Positions 1-7,010 of a DNA stretch of 38,994 nt are shown one piece after another. Each line of letters starts with the position of its first letter. Within the stretch, counting starts at the first letter, position 1. The notes under the pieces are model-generated. The model ran no database searches. It saw nothing but the letters and a program-made list of their open reading frames with translations, and was not told where the DNA came from. The position numbers and the translations under genes are program-made. This stretch comes from Crenarchaeota archaeon 13_1_40CM_3_52_17. GTDB lineage: Archaea; Thermoproteota; Bathyarchaeia; 40CM-2-53-6. The DNA lies in the NCBI GenBank assembly GCA_001918745.1, contig MNGN01000044.1, positions 1 through 38,994 of the forward strand, given 5' to 3'.

Positions 1-341
1 CCACGAGCATACGCTTACTGAGCTATACTCGGACGATTCTGAGGGAATGCCTCGGAATAAAAGCGACGCTCGTGTACAAAGGCAAGCCCAGACCCAGTGT
101 GTTCAAGAACAAGTTGTTCCGATCGAAAAAACGGGTCTTTGACCTTAGGATATCGCGCTTTGGTGACGTGAAACGACTCACCCGGGTTGTTGGTTTCGAA
201 TTGGCTCGGAAACAAGAGAAGCTTGATGCCGCAATTGCCGTCGGTGACAAGTTTGGTTCCGGTCAGGATGCGGTGAAAGAGTGGACCCGTCGCCGGGAGC
301 ATGGCACCACTGAGTGGATTCTCAAGAAAGGAGTGGACTAG
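1..341 (+). CDS. LAGLIDADG-type homing endonuclease-like protein, C-terminal part (5' truncated by window)
   Basis: The frame is open from the first bases of the window to a TAG stop at 339-341, so only the C-terminal ~112 residues are visible. The segment has the look of the second half of a LAGLIDADG endonuclease: a helix ending ILRECLGIKA, a basic linker, a beta strand FDLRISRFGDV, then a helix containing VGFELARKQEKLDAA, which resembles the GF..xRKQEKL ending common in archaeal LAGLIDADG proteins and inteins. The catalytic LAGLIDADG helices themselves would lie outside the window, so activity cannot be judged. The gene ends 4 bases before the probable TTG start of the next gene, so the two may be cotranscribed. 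A GTG at 72 is possible but would cut through the fold. Family call is by pattern recognition, moderate confidence. Confidence 0.5.
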   Translation, partial: TSIRLLSYTRTILRECLGIKATLVYKGKPRPSVFKNKLFRSKKRVFDLRISRFGDVKRLTRVVGFELARKQEKLDAAIAVGDKFGSGQDAVKEWTRRREHGTTEWILKKGVD

Positions 342-345
342 GCAG

Positions 346-753
346 TTGGGTTTCGAAAAGTTCGGCAGATTCGGTTATGTCTCCCAGACCAAGATCAACC
401 TCTTGCTATCCTATCTGGAAAAAGGGCAGATAGCCGCGACCAAATGCAAGAAATGCGGAAGAACGTACTTTCCACCGAGAGCTGACTGCCTGGACTGTCG
501 TCACAGTGCGATAGAATGGGTTGTTCTGGACGGAAAGAGCACTCTGGTCACGTTCACCCGGGTTTTCTTCGCCCCACCCGCTTTTCATCCGGAAACCCCG
601 TACCTGCTGGGACTTGCGGAACTCACGAATGGGCTTCGTGTCTTCGCACCGATCAGTCCCGCAGTGGACAAGGGCCAGCTGAAACCCGGGCTGGAGCTGA
701 ACTTGAAAGCTGCAAAAGGCTCACGTGACAACATGTACTACTGGCTTGAATAA
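346..753 (+). CDS. DUF35 OB-fold protein with rubredoxin-like zinc ribbon (acyl-CoA-associated)
   Basis: About 135 residues. The N-terminal helix FGRFGYVSQTKINLLLSYLE is followed by a zinc ribbon with CKKCGRTYFPPRADCLDC (four cysteines as CxxC...CxxC) and an OB fold (VLDGKSTLVTFTRVFFAPP). This is the DUF35/ChsH2 layout: a small acyl-CoA-binding partner that in archaea usually sits beside a thiolase or HMG-CoA synthase and shapes the channel between them. No thiolase is visible in the window; the gene upstream is LAGLIDADG-like instead, which is unusual context. The TTG at 346 was chosen because AAGGAG at 328-333 lies 12 bases upstream and family members begin just before the FGxxG motif; an in-frame ATG at 301 would overlap the upstream gene by 41 bases. 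The gene converges with nadE with 25 bases between stop codons. Confidence 0.82.
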   Translation: MGFEKFGRFGYVSQTKINLLLSYLEKGQIAATKCKKCGRTYFPPRADCLDCRHSAIEWVVLDGKSTLVTFTRVFFAPPAFHPETPYLLGLAELTNGLRVFAPISPAVDKGQLKPGLELNLKAAKGSRDNMYYWLE

Positions 754-778
754 ATAACACGGGAGTCGTCTCTGGGAG

Positions 779-1642
779 CTATTCTAACCGAGGTAATCGC
801 AGATCATCCCCTGCAGTTCGATAGCCGAGCTTCAGGGCCAAAGGCGGACGTCTCTTATGTTCGGACTTCAACCAGCGTTCTCGAACTCTCTTGACCAATG
901 CCAGCTTCAGCCCCGTCTCCTCCCCTATATCCTCAGGTGTCATCCATCTTTCAAGGCCCCAAAGAATCCTGTCCAACTTCTCATAGCTCAGCCCCAACTC
1001 TTTCTCAGCTGTCTGACCCGGCCATAGCTCAGGACTGGAAGCTTTCACGCGAATCCGCTCCGGGATCCCCAAGTATCTAGCCAGGTTACGGACCGAGGTC
1101 TTGTAGAGATCCGCCAGTGGCAGAATATCGCAGGCTCCGTCGCCAAACTTTGTGAAGTAGCCTAACATGATCTCACTCTTGTCGCCAGTTCCCACGACCA
1201 GAGCATGCTCCGTGTTAGCATAGTAGTAGAGGACCATGGCGCGAAGCCGCGCCTTGACGTTGCCCCAGGGAATTCCCTTCGCTATCTTAGCATCCAGAGC
1301 GTTCCGAGAGGTTTGGACAATGGGTGTAAGGTCGATTAGTATGAAGCGTATTTTATGGTTCGACGCGACGAGTCTTGCGTCTTCAACGGCCCGATCATTC
1401 CTCGTCTCACTCTCCGGCAGACTTATCCCGAGAACCCGCCGGCCCCCGAGAGCTCGCGCGCATAGGGTAGCAGCGACACAAGAGTCGAGACCGCCGGACA
1501 TGCCAAGGACGAGGCAGCGCGCGCCTGCTTCTTCCAGATGAGTTGTAAGAAATCGTTCAAGCCGACTTACTGTTTCCTTTGGGTCCCGAATGGCGAAAGG
1601 ATCCTCGCCATACCTGGAGGACATGGTATCCTCGACTTTCAA
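779..1642 (-). CDS. nadE: NH3-dependent NAD+ synthetase
   Basis: Cytosolic enzyme that adenylates nicotinic acid adenine dinucleotide and amidates it with ammonia to give NAD+, the last step of NAD synthesis. The 287-residue protein has the PP-loop ATP-pyrophosphatase signature SGGLDS (residues 49-54), the GTGDKSEIMLGYFTKFGDGA segment that binds the substrate, and the SPELWPGQTAEKELG loop typical of the family. There is no nitrilase-type glutaminase domain, so free ammonia is the expected donor, as in most archaeal short forms. Translation probably begins at a TTG (1642) or at the ATG six codons later. It lies 30 bases downstream of the AAA ATPase gene on the same strand and is probably cotranscribed with it. 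Confidence 0.93.
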   Translation of the reverse strand: MKVEDTMSSRYGEDPFAIRDPKETVSRLERFLTTHLEEAGARCLVLGMSGGLDSCVAATLCARALGGRRVLGISLPESETRNDRAVEDARLVASNHKIRFILIDLTPIVQTSRNALDAKIAKGIPWGNVKARLRAMVLYYYANTEHALVVGTGDKSEIMLGYFTKFGDGACDILPLADLYKTSVRNLARYLGIPERIRVKASSPELWPGQTAEKELGLSYEKLDRILWGLERWMTPEDIGEETGLKLALVKRVRERWLKSEHKRRPPLALKLGYRTAGDDLRLPRLE

Positions 1643-1672
1643 GCCAGTGTAATAAGCCGAGAGGTCTTTGGT

Positions 1673-2932
1673 CTAACTGAAGATTCGTGAGCTGCGATCT
1701 TCTGAAGCGAGGCTCTTGAACAATGGAAGCATCCGATCCATAGTCACCCAACGCTCCCCCGCGAACGATGCCTCGCTCGCTGCTTCCTGGATAATATTCT
1801 TCAAGTCCCGAGGCGTCACAATATACTGCTCGCGAACTGTAACCCCTCGTTCGGGGATCGATGCCTCGTACAATTGTTTCCTAGACCTGATCGTCCTCCA
1901 GATGTCCGCGAAGGCCTCGTCAGTTAATCCTCCACGATAGTTCGAGACTGACGGATCTAGCTCTACTTTGGAGCAGTAGAAGTCTAACAGTCTCTTCACT
2001 TCATCCATCGTTCTTGGCGGTGGAACGTAGATGATCCGTTTGATCCTATCCAGAAGAGCCTGATCAATGACGCTGGGATAGTTGGTTGCGAAGATCACTG
2101 ACACGTTTCTGTTGACATGAAATCCCTCGCCCAACTCGGTAAGGATCTGGTTGAGCATTCCCTGAACATCCCTTCCCGCATCGGTCGTCGCCTCCATCCT
2201 CGCACGTCCAATAGCATCGGCCTCATCGATGAAGAGAACTGTAGGAGCGGATTCTCGTGCCAGCTTGAAGACCTCTTTGACGTTCTTCGCGGACTCGCCC
2301 AGCCATTTTGACACGATCTCGTAGCTCTCGATCTTTAGGAAACTGGTCTCCTGACCCCTCTGACCGATCGTCCCCGCAACGGCCTTCGCCATGTACGTCT
2401 TCCCGGTTCCAGGTGGACCGAACAGTAGAATGGACCCGGCTTCTTCCAGCATCCTCGGGTCTCGGATAATCTGTTCGCGTCGAGCCCTGACCTGAGGGTC
2501 GAGTATCCACTCGACCGCTTGCCGTAGACTGTGGAGCTCTTTTTCGAGACCAACCACGTCTTCATAGAAGACTTTGGGCGACTTTTCCACTTGATATTCT
2601 AATAGCGAGCGTTCGCGCAACCGGTCGATAACGTCGACGATAACCCCTTTCGTGGGTGAGAGGACAGCGTCCACGTCAGTTGACACTTTTTCTCTGATCT
2701 CGGGAGGTATGCTAACCTGGAATGCTTGGCCGCCTGATAGCCGGACCAGCGCCATGTCCCCCTTGACCTCTTCGATTGTTCCAATGGGACGCATACCTTG
2801 CTTGAGCTCTTCCATCAAATTGTGGTATCTGCGGAGCTCCGTCTGGAGATACTCTATCTGCCTCTCCTTTCTAGTCAGTTCCCTTTCGAGGTCAAGTGCA
2901 GGAGGATATTCTGGCGAGTTTTGCTCGGCCAT
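1673..2932 (-). CDS. PAN/ARC-like AAA ATPase (proteasomal-ATPase family) lacking HbYX tail
   Basis: A 419-residue single-AAA protein laid out like proteasome-activating nucleotidase: N-terminal coiled coil (residues ~13-45), OB domain (~46-105, GTIEEVKGDMALVRLSGG), then an AAA module with Walker A GPPGTGKT (172-179), pore-loop region SKWLGES, Walker B FIDEAD (234-239) and sensor-1 ATN (282-284). These ATPases form hexamers that unfold proteins and thread them into the 20S proteasome. Two oddities: the usual RPGRFDR arginine-finger segment is replaced by LLDRIKRIIYVPPP, and the C-terminus ends SSRIFS rather than in the hydrophobic-Tyr-X motif that docks PAN into the proteasome. It may therefore be a proteasome-independent unfoldase closer to the actinobacterial ARC branch. 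ATG start; upstream of nadE on the same strand. Confidence 0.85.
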   Translation of the reverse strand: MAEQNSPEYPPALDLERELTRKERQIEYLQTELRRYHNLMEELKQGMRPIGTIEEVKGDMALVRLSGGQAFQVSIPPEIREKVSTDVDAVLSPTKGVIVDVIDRLRERSLLEYQVEKSPKVFYEDVVGLEKELHSLRQAVEWILDPQVRARREQIIRDPRMLEEAGSILLFGPPGTGKTYMAKAVAGTIGQRGQETSFLKIESYEIVSKWLGESAKNVKEVFKLARESAPTVLFIDEADAIGRARMEATTDAGRDVQGMLNQILTELGEGFHVNRNVSVIFATNYPSVIDQALLDRIKRIIYVPPPRTMDEVKRLLDFYCSKVELDPSVSNYRGGLTDEAFADIWRTIRSRKQLYEASIPERGVTVREQYIVTPRDLKNIIQEAASEASFAGERWVTMDRMLPLFKSLASEDRSSRIFS

Positions 2933-3123
2933 GCAGCTTCTGAACTATGATACTCGTTCGGGGAATAAATAGATATGGGCTTGCCCAGGCGCTCAACTTT
3001 GTGGTCTTTCGCATCGAGACCAAGTTCGAGACTCAACAAGCCCCGTTTTCAAGAACTTGAGAATGGTGAATAGCTCTAGAAAAATTGAGCGATCTATTGC
3101 AAAAGATCCAAAACGGGTCCGAT

Positions 3124-3891
3124 CTAGCTGCCAATCATCGTGCCCGTGTTCGGTCTCCTTCGCAGAAACCCGAATCGCGGAAGCTGAAGCTGAATTCCAA
3201 TCCCGCTTATGATATCGAACCGTACGAGTCGTGGGATGATCTGGCGGCGATCCATTTTCCTGACGAGCAAATAACGACGCAGCACCTGGTGCTCCTCCAC
3301 CATTCGCAATTCTACCACGCCGTCCACGAGACTCTCAACCTTGTGAAACAGTTCCGGCTGCACACTTCCCGTTGAGAGAGTGCATATCATTTTTCCTCCC
3401 ACCTTCTTGACCTTCGCAGCAATGCTCTGAATGAAGCTGACTGCGTGTTTAGGCTCAGCTTCGCTGAAAATCGGCATCAATGAATCAAGAATTATGGTCA
3501 CCTGGTGATTACCCATCTTTTCCATGACAGAGGTCAGATGAATGCTAACGTTGGTCAAGTCGAATGGCTGCGGAACCACTCCCTCAGTAACCCCGGCCGT
3601 AGCGGAATAACAATCCATGATGCCCAACTTATTCATCAACTGGTACTTCCTCGGATCCCAGCCAAACTGGCTCATTCTCTCGAGAATGTTCGAAGGAAAC
3701 GTATCATACGTAACAATGATACATGGTCTCGATCTCTGAAGCTCTTCGTAGAGGATCTGCTGTGCAAGAGTCGTCTTTCCGCTGCCCGGGTCGCCGGTTA
3801 TCAGCACAGATGAAGAGTCGGGCAGACTGCCCCCTATGAGCTCGTAAAATCCCTTGAAAGGCGCGGACCTAGTCTCCAGTTGTGAATTCAC
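3124..3891 (-). CDS. KaiC-like RecA-superfamily ATPase, single domain
   Basis: A 255-residue protein with one KaiC-type ATPase domain: Walker A GDPGSGKT (33-40), a strand-helix IIVTYDTFPSNILERM matching the KaiC pattern where the second strand carries a conserved aromatic/acidic pair, and a hydrophobic Walker B VTIILDSL (131-138). The catalytic glutamates of KaiC are not obvious. The C-terminus is short and basic. Single-domain KaiC-like proteins are abundant in archaea and are linked to signalling, often to motility or membrane sensors, but no specific partner is evident here. The GTG start at 3891 is favoured because the preceding frame gives no better codon. It reads in the same direction as the AAA ATPase and nadE, but 191 bases separate it from the AAA gene, so separate transcription is likely. 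Confidence 0.85.
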   Translation of the reverse strand: MNSQLETRSAPFKGFYELIGGSLPDSSSVLITGDPGSGKTTLAQQILYEELQRSRPCIIVTYDTFPSNILERMSQFGWDPRKYQLMNKLGIMDCYSATAGVTEGVVPQPFDLTNVSIHLTSVMEKMGNHQVTIILDSLMPIFSEAEPKHAVSFIQSIAAKVKKVGGKMICTLSTGSVQPELFHKVESLVDGVVELRMVEEHQVLRRYLLVRKMDRRQIIPRLVRFDIISGIGIQLQLPRFGFLRRRPNTGTMIGS

Positions 3892-4349
3892 CTAAGGCAA
3901 GCTAACCGTCGAAAGCTACTATTTTCCGTCAGGGCCGTACCGGCGTATGAATGGGAATTGTAACCTATCCACCGATCAAGGAGTGACCGGGCTCGTGAGG
4001 AAGCTAGATCGCAGTCTCAACTACTCGGTTTCTGAGTGTTCCATTGACTTTTTGTCGCAAAGTAGTGAGCGAAAGAGCTTGGACCCGGAAACCTAGTCCA
4101 GCTCGTTTTCGAAATGGCGCGTTTCAATTTTCAGGCGAGAATGTAACTCCAGAAGATTCATCAGCGTCGAAATGTCGTCGAGGTCTTCGGCCATATCGTC
4201 CTGGCTGGGGTTTTCCCCTTTCATGCCGGCCAGACGCATGCTGTTTCTAATCGGCTACTAGTATAAGGATTATCATTTTCAAAAGCATTGGTCCAGGCAA
4301 TGAGAAATCAGGAGAGCAACAAGACTAGAAAAGGATATGATCCAGAAAA
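3892..4349. other. Gene-free stretch between KaiC-like gene and surface-protein gene
   Basis: 458 bases. It is upstream of the minus-strand KaiC-like gene and downstream of the minus-strand surface-protein gene. An A/T-rich stretch at about 3916-3926 may be the promoter of the KaiC-like gene. A short plus-strand frame at 4044-4250 has no recognizable protein character. I see no RNA gene or clear repeat. Confidence 0.5.
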
Positions 4350-5363
4350 CTAGATCTTGGGAGGCGGTGCCGGCCTCCGTACCTTAATAGCCAAAAGAAT
4401 TAGGAACAACGCCACGCCGAATATTGTCAAGAGCACGATCGCTGATACGACAGGAGCAGATGCAGTACCACCTACGTTGAGCGTTACAGTGCTGACCGGA
4501 GCGACGGAGGCGTCTTCGGACCATGTTCCCTGGTCTTGACCCTGATAGAGAACGTGCGCCGAATATGGCCCGATCGGAATGTCGCCGAGCTGAACAGTTC
4601 CCTGACTATCAGTTGTGAACGTTCGGCTTGTTACGTTCGCGAATGTAATCGTTACCGAGGCACCCTGAACCGGATTGTTGAGCTTATCGACAATTTTGAC
4701 AGACGCGGAGTACGCGCTCACCTTGACAAGCGCGGATCCCGAGGAGGATGACAGGTCAAGGGGTACCGGTGCAAGCAAAGCTCCTTGATAGCCCTCCCAA
4801 GTCGCCGAAGTAACGGTCCAAGAGGTCGCGCTCAGCCATTGACCAGAATAGGCCGAGGTGGTAACACTCGAGCCTGCGCTTGACAATACGACGGAAGTTG
4901 GATCCGGAGTCAGTGGTTGCCCTGCAGCATCTTTGAAGGTCAGCGTGTACTGGAACTGCTTGTCGAACTTGGCAGTAAACACTCCTCCATCCGATGGTCC
5001 TGTATAGTTAGCAAGCATGATCGGGGTCTGCATCATCAGAGTTGGGGTCCACTGCAAACTGGAATGAATCCATTCGTTCCAGACATAGCGGGCTCCAGAG
5101 GATGCTGACAGGGTTGTGTTCAGCATGGTCAGTGTGTGTCGAGTATTGTTCGCGAAAGAGAACGTATGCGGTAGAGAATAGACTAAGCCAGTATTGTTGT
5201 CAAGCTCAACGTACACGGTCCCATCTGCAGCTGGCACAGTTGTGTCTGCTGTTAGACGACAGGTGGTGATGCAACCACTGGCGTGAACATTGGCGAGGAA
5301 GAGCGGGACAATCATGATTGAAAGTGCTAGAATCAACAATGAGGCACGAGCTGTCTTCTTCAA
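4350..5363 (-). CDS. Membrane-anchored secreted protein with carboxypeptidase-regulatory-like domain
   Basis: 337 residues with a clear type I membrane layout. An N-terminal signal peptide (MKKTARASLLILALSIMIV..., probable cleavage after VHA near 28) is followed by an Ser/Thr-rich, N-glycosylation-sequon-bearing ectodomain. Residues about 220-295 (SVKIVDKLNNPVQGASVTIT ... GTVQLGDIPIGPYSAHV) look like a carboxypeptidase-regulatory/CnaB-type beta-sandwich. One transmembrane helix (~304-328) and a short basic tail end the protein. Translation starts at TTG (5363). A probable TATA box lies at 5411-5420. The gene is divergent from the BlaI-type repressor, so that regulator could control it. The ectodomain ligand is unknown. 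Confidence 0.8.
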   Translation of the reverse strand: MKKTARASLLILALSIMIVPLFLANVHASGCITTCRLTADTTVPAADGTVYVELDNNTGLVYSLPHTFSFANNTRHTLTMLNTTLSASSGARYVWNEWIHSSLQWTPTLMMQTPIMLANYTGPSDGGVFTAKFDKQFQYTLTFKDAAGQPLTPDPTSVVLSSAGSSVTTSAYSGQWLSATSWTVTSATWEGYQGALLAPVPLDLSSSSGSALVKVSAYSASVKIVDKLNNPVQGASVTITFANVTSRTFTTDSQGTVQLGDIPIGPYSAHVLYQGQDQGTWSEDASVAPVSTVTLNVGGTASAPVVSAIVLLTIFGVALFLILLAIKVRRPAPPPKI

Positions 5364-5410
5364 CAGAGATGTTCACTAACGGTGGAGGAAATTGGAACCC
5401 TATGCCTTAG

Positions 5411-5420
5411 GGCATCTTTA
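5411..5420 (-). promoter_or_regulatory. Probable TATA box of the surface-protein gene
   Basis: Read on the minus strand this is GGTTAAAGAT, an archaeal-type TATA element about 50 bases before the TTG start at 5363; transcription would begin near 5388. Assigned by eye from spacing and base content. Confidence 0.35.
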
Positions 5421-5488
5421 ACCACAGTCAAACAGTGTGGGGTACAACCAGGCTTTTGAACTCTGGTGAAGGGGGGCAGGTTCAAGCG

Positions 5489-5504
5489 GTGCTCTCGAGA
5501 GCAC
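5489..5504. promoter_or_regulatory. Perfect 16-base palindrome in divergent promoter region
   Basis: GTGCTCTC followed directly by GAGAGCAC, an uninterrupted dyad. It lies between the divergent surface-protein and BlaI-type repressor genes, a position where a dimeric winged-helix repressor would bind. The sequence does not match the TACA/TGTA core of bacterial BlaI operators, so the binder is uncertain. Confidence 0.45.
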
Positions 5505-5606
5505 TGTACGGCGTTATGCTTAGGTATTGGAGCGCTGTTCTAGAAGCTGAACCGTCATCCTGGGCACCATTTCCCAGAATCTGAGTCCTGCGGATAGTGA
5601 TGATTC

Positions 5607-5618
5607 TCGAGATCTCGA
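5607..5618. promoter_or_regulatory. Perfect 12-base palindrome upstream of BlaI-type gene
   Basis: TCGAGATCTCGA, a second dyad in the same divergent region, about 25 bases before the presumed TATA area (5643-5656) of the repressor gene. It could be a second operator or simply a chance restriction-site-like dyad. Confidence 0.3.
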
Positions 5619-5682
5619 AACCAACTAGCTCCGACCGGAATAGAAAGTTACATATTGCGGCTGGAACATAGATTGCCTACCT

Positions 5683-6063
5683 TTGGAACTTGGAGATCTC
5701 GAGGCAGCGGTCCTTGGGACGGTTGTCCGGCTTGGAAACGCTTCTGCCCGCCAAGTTGCCCAGGACCTTCATTCTACACGCGGACTCGCCTACACTACAA
5801 TCAGCACAACGCTTGACCGCCTTTACAAGAAGGGGATCTTGGCGCGAGATGAGGCTGTCGGCAGAGGAGGATCAAGGTATGTGTATCGCCTTCACTCGGA
5901 GGACAAGGTCAAGGGTCGAGTCGTGAAGGGGTTCGTTGACAGGTTGCTCACCGCCTTTGGCCCTAGCATAATCTCAACGTTGCATGACTACATGGATGAG
6001 ATTCCAAAGGAGGACCTGAAGAGGCTGGAAGAAAAAGTTCGTAGGGAGTCCGGGCAACGATAA
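5683..6063 (+). CDS. BlaI/MecI/CopY-family winged-helix repressor
   Basis: 126 residues. The N-terminal 70 residues fit the BlaI winged helix: LGDLEAAVLGTVVRLGNASARQVAQDL (helices 1-2), AYTTISTTLDRLYKKGIL (recognition helix), and a wing RGGSRYVYRL. The C-terminal ~50 residues (VKGFVDRLLTAFG...LEEKVRRESG) match the dimerization helices of the family. In bacteria BlaI is inactivated by proteolysis triggered by the membrane metalloprotease BlaR1; here an M56/M48-like membrane protease gene follows with essentially no gap, so the pair should act as a two-gene switch. The TTG start is the only usual start codon after the in-frame stop at 5641 and places LGDLE correctly. Candidate targets are its own promoter and the divergent surface-protein gene. 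Confidence 0.88.
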   Translation: MELGDLEAAVLGTVVRLGNASARQVAQDLHSTRGLAYTTISTTLDRLYKKGILARDEAVGRGGSRYVYRLHSEDKVKGRVVKGFVDRLLTAFGPSIISTLHDYMDEIPKEDLKRLEEKVRRESGQR

Positions 6064-6065
6064 GC

Positions 6066-6968
6066 CTGGAACTGTACTCCGTCTACTTCCTTTCTACCGC
6101 GACCCTCGGAATTGTAGCAACAGTTCTGGTAGTCCAAATTGCTTCCTATGTCGTCTACCGATCGAGCGTGGGAAATCCCTCGCGCAGATCCAATCTACTA
6201 TATCCGATATTATCTTCTTCTGTTTTCTTCTGGTCGTTTCTTGGAACTAGCCTTGTAGTGTGCACCCTCTTTCTCAACATGTACGAGTGGCAACCGCAAC
6301 GTGTGACAGAGCTAGTGCTCGGGAGTTCGCTGGTTGCATCTATCGGAGTCGCCTCTCTCATGTCCCTCCTTGCCCGAAGATACGCGTTCTCTAAAATGCT
6401 CAGGGGAATGATTGCAGGAACATTCTCGGGCTCTAGACTGAGCGAAACGTGCGCGGAACTATGCAAGAAGATGGGTATCAAAGGAGTCGACCTCAGAGAA
6501 ACAACGGTCGGAAACGCGTTTTCCTTGGATAATGGAAGTTGGAAGATTGTTGCCGTATCTCCCGAGCTTGTAAATTCAATGTCTCCAGCTGAAGTCGAGG
6601 CGATCATTGCCCATGAGCTCTCTCACCTGAAGAACAGGGATTCTCGAGAGAAGGGACTTGCTAGGCTCGCTAAGTTGGCCTTTGTCTTTGACCCCGTCCT
6701 GCATCTTGCTGAGGCTGCGGTCCACAGAGAACGCGAACTGCTCGCCGACAAGTTATCAGTGGAGTACACCCAAAAGCCGCTTGCGCTGGCATCAGCTTTG
6801 CTGAAAGTTCATTCGGCCTTCCACGCCCCATTGCTTGTGCCCGGGGCCGGGTTGTTTGTGGGTCGAAAGAGAAGAGGTCTGTTGAGCAGGTATCCTGACC
6901 TTGATCGAAGAGTCCAACTACTTATCGACATGGCCCGCGAGATGAAGATGCAGACAATCCTCGCCTGA
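6066..6968 (+). CDS. M56/M48-like membrane metalloprotease, BlaR1-type, without sensor domain
   Basis: Predicted zinc protease of the membrane. From CTG 6066 the protein is 300 residues with an N-terminal helix LYSVYFLSTATLGIVATVLVVQIASYVVY, two further transmembrane segments (about residues 50-75 and 84-103), then a cytosolic catalytic domain with HELSH (183-187) in IIAHELSHLKNRDSREKG and a downstream RERELLADKLS that supplies the third zinc ligand and Asp. There is no penicillin-binding sensor domain, so what triggers it is unknown. The preceding BlaI-type gene stops at 6063; coupling suggests the protease cleaves or otherwise relieves that repressor. The first conventional start is GTG 6168, which would delete the first helix; no ATG, GTG or TTG exists in frame between the stop at 6042 and that GTG, so a CTG (or ATA 6060) start is proposed. 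Confidence 0.78.
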   Translation: MELYSVYFLSTATLGIVATVLVVQIASYVVYRSSVGNPSRRSNLLYPILSSSVFFWSFLGTSLVVCTLFLNMYEWQPQRVTELVLGSSLVASIGVASLMSLLARRYAFSKMLRGMIAGTFSGSRLSETCAELCKKMGIKGVDLRETTVGNAFSLDNGSWKIVAVSPELVNSMSPAEVEAIIAHELSHLKNRDSREKGLARLAKLAFVFDPVLHLAEAAVHRERELLADKLSVEYTQKPLALASALLKVHSAFHAPLLVPGAGLFVGRKRRGLLSRYPDLDRRVQLLIDMAREMKMQTILA

Positions 6969-6978
6969 GGGAACGCTC

Positions 6979-6986
6979 TTTAATAG
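6979..6986 (+). promoter_or_regulatory. TATA box of the aldehyde dehydrogenase gene
   Basis: TTTAATAG lies 25-32 bases before the TTG start at 7011, which puts the transcription start at or next to the initiation codon. The gene is therefore probably leaderless, in line with the absence of a ribosome-binding site. Confidence 0.55.
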
Positions 6987-7010
6987 CTTCACCCGGTTTG
7001 GATTGCGGAC

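Noticed and set aside
3085-3375. 96-codon plus-strand frame
   Set aside because: Lies antisense within the KaiC-like gene and has no family features; a coding shadow.
4044-4250. 68-codon plus-strand frame in the gap after the KaiC-like gene
   Set aside because: Basic, low-complexity translation without start signals; not convincing.
5643-5662. GTTACATATTGC as a BlaI half-operator
   Set aside because: Resembles half of a bacterial BlaI site, but the second half is missing and the motif coincides with the A/T-rich promoter.
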